Part shown: positions 29,929 to 34,458 of the stretch, piece by piece
How positions within the stretch are numbered: position 1 is the first letter of the stretch
How the letters are laid out: each line of letters begins with the position of its first letter
DNA from: DIGJ01 sp036658435
GTDB taxonomy: Bacteria > Bacillota > Clostridia > Lachnospirales > Lachnospiraceae
Direction: 5' to 3'
DNA: 34,458 bases
Assembly (NCBI GenBank): GCA_036658435.1
Contig: JAVXEO010000016.1
Location: forward strand, 1 to 34,458
Program-made: the position numbers and the translations under genes
Notes under the pieces: generated by a model
Told to the model about the DNA's origin: nothing
The model's database searches: none
The model's input: only the letters and a program-made list of their open reading frames with translations

Positions 29929-30486
29929 ATGATGCCTGAACTTTCCTTAAATATTTTAGATATTGCAGAAAATTCCATTCGTGCCCAGGCTTCCCTGGTT
30001 GAAATCGAAGTTCTTGCAGATACCCAGGAGGATATTCTTTCCATTTGCATTAAAGACAATGGAAAAGGAATGACAAAGGAACAGGCTGCACACGTAGAAG
30101 ACCCTTTTTTCACTACCCGAACCACTCGTAAAGTCGGTCTTGGCATCCCCTTTTTTAAACAGGCTGCCCTAAGTACCAATGGTAGTTTTTCCATTGTATC
30201 CGCTCCGGGTGAGGGTACCGTTGTAAAGGCTTCCTTTCAATTATCACATATTGACCGAATGCCTTTGGGTGATATTACAAGTACCATACATACCTTAGTT
30301 ACCTTTAATACACACACCGATTTTTTATATAGATATACATACAATAAAGAAAGTTTTACTTTGGACACACGGGAAATAAAAGAAATTCTTGGAGATGTAC
30401 CTCTTAATTCCTATGAGGTATCTTCCTACATTAAAGATTTTTTATTAGAAAATAAAAGCGAAGTGGATAAAGAAGCTTTCTACTAG
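29929..30486 (+). CDS. HATPase-domain protein embedded in the hydrogenase operon
   Basis: The 185-residue protein has a histidine-kinase-type ATPase fold: N-box LDIAENS (10-16), G1 box KDNGKGM (D43), G2 GLGIPFF and GEGTVV. The C-terminal part (about 100-185) has no recognised domain. No phospho-His or sensor domain is visible. Genes of this type often lie between the NuoE-like and HndB-like hydrogenase genes in Clostridia; their task is unclear. It could be a serine kinase acting on the hydrogenase or on partners from the leftward operon. ATG 29929 follows AGGAGGT. Confidence 0.83.
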   Translation: MMPELSLNILDIAENSIRAQASLVEIEVLADTQEDILSICIKDNGKGMTKEQAAHVEDPFFTTRTTRKVGLGIPFFKQAALSTNGSFSIVSAPGEGTVVKASFQLSHIDRMPLGDITSTIHTLVTFNTHTDFLYRYTYNKESFTLDTREIKEILGDVPLNSYEVSSYIKDFLLENKSEVDKEAFY

Positions 30487-30508
30487 AAAAGGATTGGAGG
30501 ATTATTTT

Positions 30509-30880
30509 ATGAAATCGCTTGAAGAATTAAAAGCAATCAGAGAAAGAATGCAGGGTCAAGTAGGTTTACGTTCTGAAGACAGTTCTCAGACCAGAGTCGT
30601 AATTGGTATGGCTACCTGCGGTATTGCCAGTGGTGCCAGACCTGTTTTAACGACTTTATCGGATGCTGTTCAAAGCCGACATTTAGAACATATAGTAGTA
30701 ACACAAACCGGCTGCATTGGGCTTTGCCAGTATGAGCCTATTGTAGAAGTTTTTGAGCCGGGAAAAGAAAAAGTAACCTATGTAAAGATGACACCTGAAA
30801 AAGCTTTGGAAGTGGTGGACCAGCATTTGGTTCGTGGTCAGGTTGTTACCGAATACGTAATTAACAGTGCTATTAAATAA
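30509..30880 (+). CDS. hndB: HndB-like (2Fe-2S) ferredoxin-domain hydrogenase subunit
   Basis: The 123-residue protein resembles the thioredoxin-like [2Fe-2S] domain of HndB. It shows C37 (MATCGIASGARPV), C69 and C73 (QTGCIGLCQYEP). Comparing with the related domain of the NuoF-like subunit (CxxxxC), the second ligand is G42, so only three Cys are left; cluster binding is uncertain. ATG 30509 follows GGAGG. It lies between the HATPase gene and the NuoF-like gene (17 bp). Confidence 0.85.
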   Translation: MKSLEELKAIRERMQGQVGLRSEDSSQTRVVIGMATCGIASGARPVLTTLSDAVQSRHLEHIVVTQTGCIGLCQYEPIVEVFEPGKEKVTYVKMTPEKALEVVDQHLVRGQVVTEYVINSAIK

Positions 30881-30897
30881 CAAGAGGAGGACATAAT

Positions 30898-32688
30898 ATG
30901 TATCGTTCACACGTTTTAGTTTGCGGTGGTACCGGTTGTACTTCCTCTGGAAGTCAGGATATTATCAAAGCACTGCAAGCAGAAATTGACAAAAATGGTC
31001 TCAGTTCCGAAGTTTCCGTGGTTCAAACAGGTTGTCATGGACTTTGCGCACTTGGCCCAATTATGATTATATATCCGGAGGCATCTTTTTACTCTCTGGT
31101 TAAAGTAGAAGATATTCCGGAAATTGTTTCTGAACATTTATTAAAGGGAAGAATTGTAAAGCGTCTTCTTTATAATGAAACCGTTACCGAAGATGGCATC
31201 TTGTCATTAAGTGAAACGGCATTTTATAAAAAACAAACCAGAATTGCACTCCGTAACTGCGGAGTTATCAATCCTGAAAATATCGACGAATATATTGCAA
31301 CCCGTGGATATGAAGCTCTGGGAAAAGTTCTGACAGAAATGACGCCGGATGACGTTATTAAATCCATCTTAGACAGTGGTCTTCGAGGCCGTGGAGGCGG
31401 TGGATTCCCTACCGGAAGAAAATGGCAGTTAGCAAAGGATTTAGTTAAAGGCGGACAGAAGTATGTTTGTTGTAATGCAGACGAAGGAGATCCGGGTGCC
31501 TTTATGGATCGTTCCGTTCTGGAAGGAGATCCCCATGTAGTATTTGAAGCAATGGCAATCGCTGGATATGCCATCGGTGCCGACCAGGGTTATATCTACG
31601 TTCGTGCAGAATATCCAATTGCCGTAGAACGTTTGAAAATAGCATTAGGACAGGCTCGAGACTATGGTTTACTTGGTAAGAATATTTTCGGAACCGACTT
31701 TAGTTTTGATATTGATTTGCGTCTTGGTGCCGGAGCCTTTGTTTGTGGTGAAGAGACCGCCCTTATGACTTCTATTGAAGGACATCGTGGCGAGCCACGT
31801 CCTCGTCCTCCATTTCCTGCTGAAAAAGGATTGTTCCAAAAACCTACCATTCTTAATAATGTAGAAACCTATGCCAACGTTCCACAAATTATTTTAAATG
31901 GTGCAGAATGGTTCTCTGCTATGGGTACCGAAAAGTCCAAAGGAACCAAGGTTTTTGCACTGGGTGGTAAAATTAATAATACAGGACTTGTTGAGGTTCC
32001 AATGGGAACTACCCTTCGTACTATTATTGAAGAAATCGGTGGTGGTATCCCTAATGGAAAGAAGTTTAAAGCAGCCCAAACCGGTGGTCCATCCGGTGGA
32101 TGTATTCCTTTCGAACATTTTGATATTCCCATTGATTATGATAATTTAATCCGTATTGGTTCCATGATGGGCTCCGGCGGACTTATTGTAATGGATGAAG
32201 ATAACTGTATGGTAGATATTGCAAAGTTCTTCTTAGAGTTTACCGTAGAAGAATCTTGTGGTAAGTGTACTCCTTGCCGTGTTGGAACCAAGCGCATGCT
32301 TGAAATTCTTGAAAAGATTACCAAAGGACAAGGTACCTTAGAAGACCTTGATAAGTTAGAAGAACTTTGTTATTACATTAAAGAGAACTCTCTTTGCGGT
32401 TTGGGACAAACTGCTCCGAACCCGGTTCTTTCAACTTTACGTTACTTTAAAGACGAATATATTGCCCACGTTGTTGACAAAAAGTGTCCTGCAGGCGTAT
32501 GCAAAGCTTTACTTTCTTATACGATTGACCCTATGAAATGCAAAGGCTGCACCCTATGCGCAAGAATCTGTCCAAATGGTGCAATTTCCGGAACCGTAAA
32601 GGAGCCACATGTTATTTCTCAGGAACTCTGTGTAAAATGTGGTGCTTGTATGGAAAAATGCAAATTCGGCGCAATCGCAAAGAAATAA
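30898..32688 (+). CDS. hydB: Bifurcating hydrogenase NuoF-like flavin subunit
   Basis: The 596-residue protein contains an N-terminal [2Fe-2S] domain (C9, C14, C46, C50), an NAD/FMN-binding NuoF core (LRGRGGGGFPTGRKW, CNADEGDPGAF, and CGEETAL), a [4Fe-4S] SCGKCTPCR site, and two C-terminal [4Fe-4S] ferredoxin motifs (CKGCTLCARIC, CVKCGACMEKC). It binds NAD(P)H and flavin and is the likely bifurcation site of HydABC-type enzymes. ATG 30898 follows GGAGG. It sits 10 bp before hydA. Confidence 0.95.
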   Translation: MYRSHVLVCGGTGCTSSGSQDIIKALQAEIDKNGLSSEVSVVQTGCHGLCALGPIMIIYPEASFYSLVKVEDIPEIVSEHLLKGRIVKRLLYNETVTEDGILSLSETAFYKKQTRIALRNCGVINPENIDEYIATRGYEALGKVLTEMTPDDVIKSILDSGLRGRGGGGFPTGRKWQLAKDLVKGGQKYVCCNADEGDPGAFMDRSVLEGDPHVVFEAMAIAGYAIGADQGYIYVRAEYPIAVERLKIALGQARDYGLLGKNIFGTDFSFDIDLRLGAGAFVCGEETALMTSIEGHRGEPRPRPPFPAEKGLFQKPTILNNVETYANVPQIILNGAEWFSAMGTEKSKGTKVFALGGKINNTGLVEVPMGTTLRTIIEEIGGGIPNGKKFKAAQTGGPSGGCIPFEHFDIPIDYDNLIRIGSMMGSGGLIVMDEDNCMVDIAKFFLEFTVEESCGKCTPCRVGTKRMLEILEKITKGQGTLEDLDKLEELCYYIKENSLCGLGQTAPNPVLSTLRYFKDEYIAHVVDKKCPAGVCKALLSYTIDPMKCKGCTLCARICPNGAISGTVKEPHVISQELCVKCGACMEKCKFGAIAKK

Positions 32689-32698
32689 GGAGGTTAAC

Positions 32699-34441
32699 AT
32701 GATTAATTTAAAAATAAATGGCGTAGATGTATCTGCACCGGAAGGCTCAACAATTCTTGAAGCTGCCAGATTAGCACATATTGACATTCCAACTCTTTGT
32801 TTCTTAAAGGAAATTAATGAGATTGGTGCCTGCCGTATATGTGTCGTTGAAATTAAGGGAGCAAGAAGCTTAGCTGCTTCTTGTGTATATCCAGTAAATG
32901 AAGGAATGGAAGTATGGACCAACACTCCTAAAGTTTTGGATTCCAGAAAAAAGACGCTTCAGTTAATTCTTTCTAACCATGATAGAAAATGCTTATCCTG
33001 CGTTAGAAGTGGCAACTGCGAATTGCAGAAACTGGCCAAAGATTTAAAGGTTGAGGACGAAGCAAAGTTTGATGGTGAAATAAACAAATATGAACTGGAC
33101 TTTTCTGCTGCCCATATGGTTCGTGATAACAATAAATGTATTTTATGCCGCCGCTGTTCTGCTGTTTGTGAAAAAGTACAGGCTGTGGGTGTTATTGGTG
33201 CAAATGATCGTGGATTTAAAACCCATATTTCCAGTGCCTTTAATATGGGACTGGGTGAGACCAGTTGTGTTTCTTGCGGACAATGTATTGCTGTCTGCCC
33301 AGTTGGTGCAATCTACGAAAAAGATTATACGGAAGAGGTCTTTGCCGCAATTGCAAATCCCGAAAAACACGTTGTGGTTCAGGTTGCGCCTGCTGTACGT
33401 GCTGCAATTGGAGAGTCCTTCGGTCTTCCTATTGGAACCAATGCAGAAGGGCAGATGATTGCCGCTCTCCAGCGCCTTGGTTTTGATAAAGTATTTGATA
33501 CCGACTTTAGTGCAGACTTAACCATTATGGAAGAGGCTACCGAATTTCTTGACCGAGTTCAAAATGGTGGTAAACTTCCTATTATTACTTCCTGTTCTCC
33601 TGGATGGATTAAATACTGCGAACATTATTTCCCGGATATGACAGAGAACCTGTCTTCCTGCAAATCTCCTCAGCAGATGTTTGGTGCTGTCCTTAAAACC
33701 TATTATGCTGAAAAAATGGGTTGGGATCCAAAGGATATCGTAAGTGTAAGTATTATGCCTTGTACGGCTAAAAAGTTCGAAATTGGACGAGATGATGAAG
33801 CGGCTGCCGGTGTTCCGGATGTTGATATTGCTCTTACCACAAGAGAATTGGCCCGCATGATTGAACGTGCCGGACTTAATTTCTTAGAGCTGCCTGTTGA
33901 TGAAAAATTTGATGCTCCTTTAGGAGAGTCTACCGGTGCCGGTGTGATCTTTGGTGCTACCGGTGGTGTTATGGAAGCAGCGCTTCGTACTGCTGTATGG
34001 AAATTAACCGGTGAACCTGCGGATTCTCCCCTTGAATTCAAAGAAGTTCGTGGCGTAGAAGGTATTAAAGAGGCTACTTACCATGTCGGTGATATGGATG
34101 TAAAACTTGCCGTTGCCTCAGGTCTTGGCAATGCAAAAACTTTATTGGAAAAGGTAAATGCAGGGGAAGCAGATTATCACTTTATTGAAATCATGGGATG
34201 TCCCGGTGGATGTGTCAATGGTGGCGGACAGCCACAGGTACCGGCACGTATTCGTAACTTTACGGATATCCGCGCCCTACGTGCCAAAGTTCTCTATGAT
34301 TTAGATGAATCCAGAGAGTTAAGAAAATCTCATGACAATCCGGCAATCAAAGAACTTTATGATAATTACCTGGGAGAACCGGGAAGTCATAAAGCACATG
34401 AACTTTTACATACTTCTTTTGTAAAGAGAAGCATTAATTAA
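32699..34441 (+). CDS. hydA: [FeFe]-hydrogenase catalytic subunit HydA (bifurcating type)
   Basis: The 580-residue enzyme makes or uses H2. Domains are an N-terminal [2Fe-2S] (C34, C45, C48, C62), a His-Cys3 [4Fe-4S] (H94, C98, C101, C107), two [4Fe-4S] (C147-C157 and C190-C200), and the H-cluster domain (about 220-525). L2 is MPCTAKKFE (C354) and L3 EIMGCPGGCVNGGGQ (C501, C505). L1 reads TSCSPGW (C299, S300) where the usual form is TSCCPxW; C321 lies nearby in SSCKSPQQM. I believe this L1 form occurs in other bifurcating HydA proteins. ATG 32699 follows GGAGG; the ORF upstream to 32639 overlaps hydB and is not used. Last gene seen before the window edge. Confidence 0.95.
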   Translation: MINLKINGVDVSAPEGSTILEAARLAHIDIPTLCFLKEINEIGACRICVVEIKGARSLAASCVYPVNEGMEVWTNTPKVLDSRKKTLQLILSNHDRKCLSCVRSGNCELQKLAKDLKVEDEAKFDGEINKYELDFSAAHMVRDNNKCILCRRCSAVCEKVQAVGVIGANDRGFKTHISSAFNMGLGETSCVSCGQCIAVCPVGAIYEKDYTEEVFAAIANPEKHVVVQVAPAVRAAIGESFGLPIGTNAEGQMIAALQRLGFDKVFDTDFSADLTIMEEATEFLDRVQNGGKLPIITSCSPGWIKYCEHYFPDMTENLSSCKSPQQMFGAVLKTYYAEKMGWDPKDIVSVSIMPCTAKKFEIGRDDEAAAGVPDVDIALTTRELARMIERAGLNFLELPVDEKFDAPLGESTGAGVIFGATGGVMEAALRTAVWKLTGEPADSPLEFKEVRGVEGIKEATYHVGDMDVKLAVASGLGNAKTLLEKVNAGEADYHFIEIMGCPGGCVNGGGQPQVPARIRNFTDIRALRAKVLYDLDESRELRKSHDNPAIKELYDNYLGEPGSHKAHELLHTSFVKRSIN

Positions 34442-34458
34442 TTTGATTTCTTTCTAAA

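Noticed and set aside
1..34458. CRISPR arrays, insertion sequences, tRNA or rRNA genes
   Set aside because: No regularly spaced repeats, transposase-like ORFs or tRNA-like T-loop patterns were found, and intergenic gaps are short.

Overview
The window looks like chromosomal DNA from an anaerobic, low-GC Clostridia bacterium, most likely a Lachnospiraceae-type organism. The main reasons are AT-rich intergenic DNA with Firmicutes promoters and strong Shine-Dalgarno sequences, spoVG, a GlgC/GlgD pair, a pyrBI-type aspartate carbamoyltransferase, an electron-bifurcating [FeFe]-hydrogenase operon, and DnaD/DnaI-type replication loaders. No mobile element, CRISPR array, rRNA or tRNA gene was seen. 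The assignment rests on gene content and style, not on a database search.

Layout. Positions 1-3500 hold signalling genes: a truncated secreted protein, a stand-alone receiver protein whose usual phospho-acceptor Asp is Ala, a membrane GHKL histidine kinase, and a CheX-like/CheY pair in which the CheX-type phosphatase carries tandem MshEN-like motifs. Positions 3557-6134 hold a MATE exporter, its probable WYL/HTH regulator with a long inverted repeat between them, and a small flagellin-like protein that may be translationally coupled to a tiny upstream ORF. Positions 6312-8565 hold a sodium-dependent amino-acid symporter and a convergent transglutaminase-like membrane protein. Positions 8562-14133 are a minus-strand block add-arcA-arcB-arcD-argR: the arginine deiminase pathway without carbamate kinase. 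pyrBI diverges from it (14372-15741), and its initially transcribed sequence resembles the UTP-sensing start of E. coli pyrBI.

Positions 15781-20677 hold a HAD hydrolase, rpiB, a PAP2-like membrane protein, spoVG, glgD and glgC. Positions 20905-25884 run on the plus strand: murC, a DnaD-domain protein, a DnaC/DnaI-type helicase loader, and an unusually long PRPP synthetase. The 234-bp gap between murC and the dnaD-like gene is packed with DnaA boxes: three perfect TTATCCACA copies plus near matches. Some are tandem 9-mers, some form the murC terminator, and one overlaps the promoter of the primosome genes.

Positions 26017-34441 form a divergent hydrogenase locus. To the right, one operon encodes a four-subunit [FeFe]-hydrogenase (NuoE-like, HndB-like, NuoF-like, HydA) with an embedded HATPase protein. 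To the left, an operon encodes DRTGG protein, RsbW-like kinase, a degenerate H-cluster protein, a second DRTGG protein and a PHP phosphoesterase, which looks like a redox or hydrogen-sensing signalling module. A Fur-like palindrome lies between the two promoters.

The strongest leads for undescribed biology are the DnaA-box cluster controlling the helicase-loader operon, the hydrogenase-linked signalling operon, the MshEN-CheX fusion, and the pyrBI start-site parallel.
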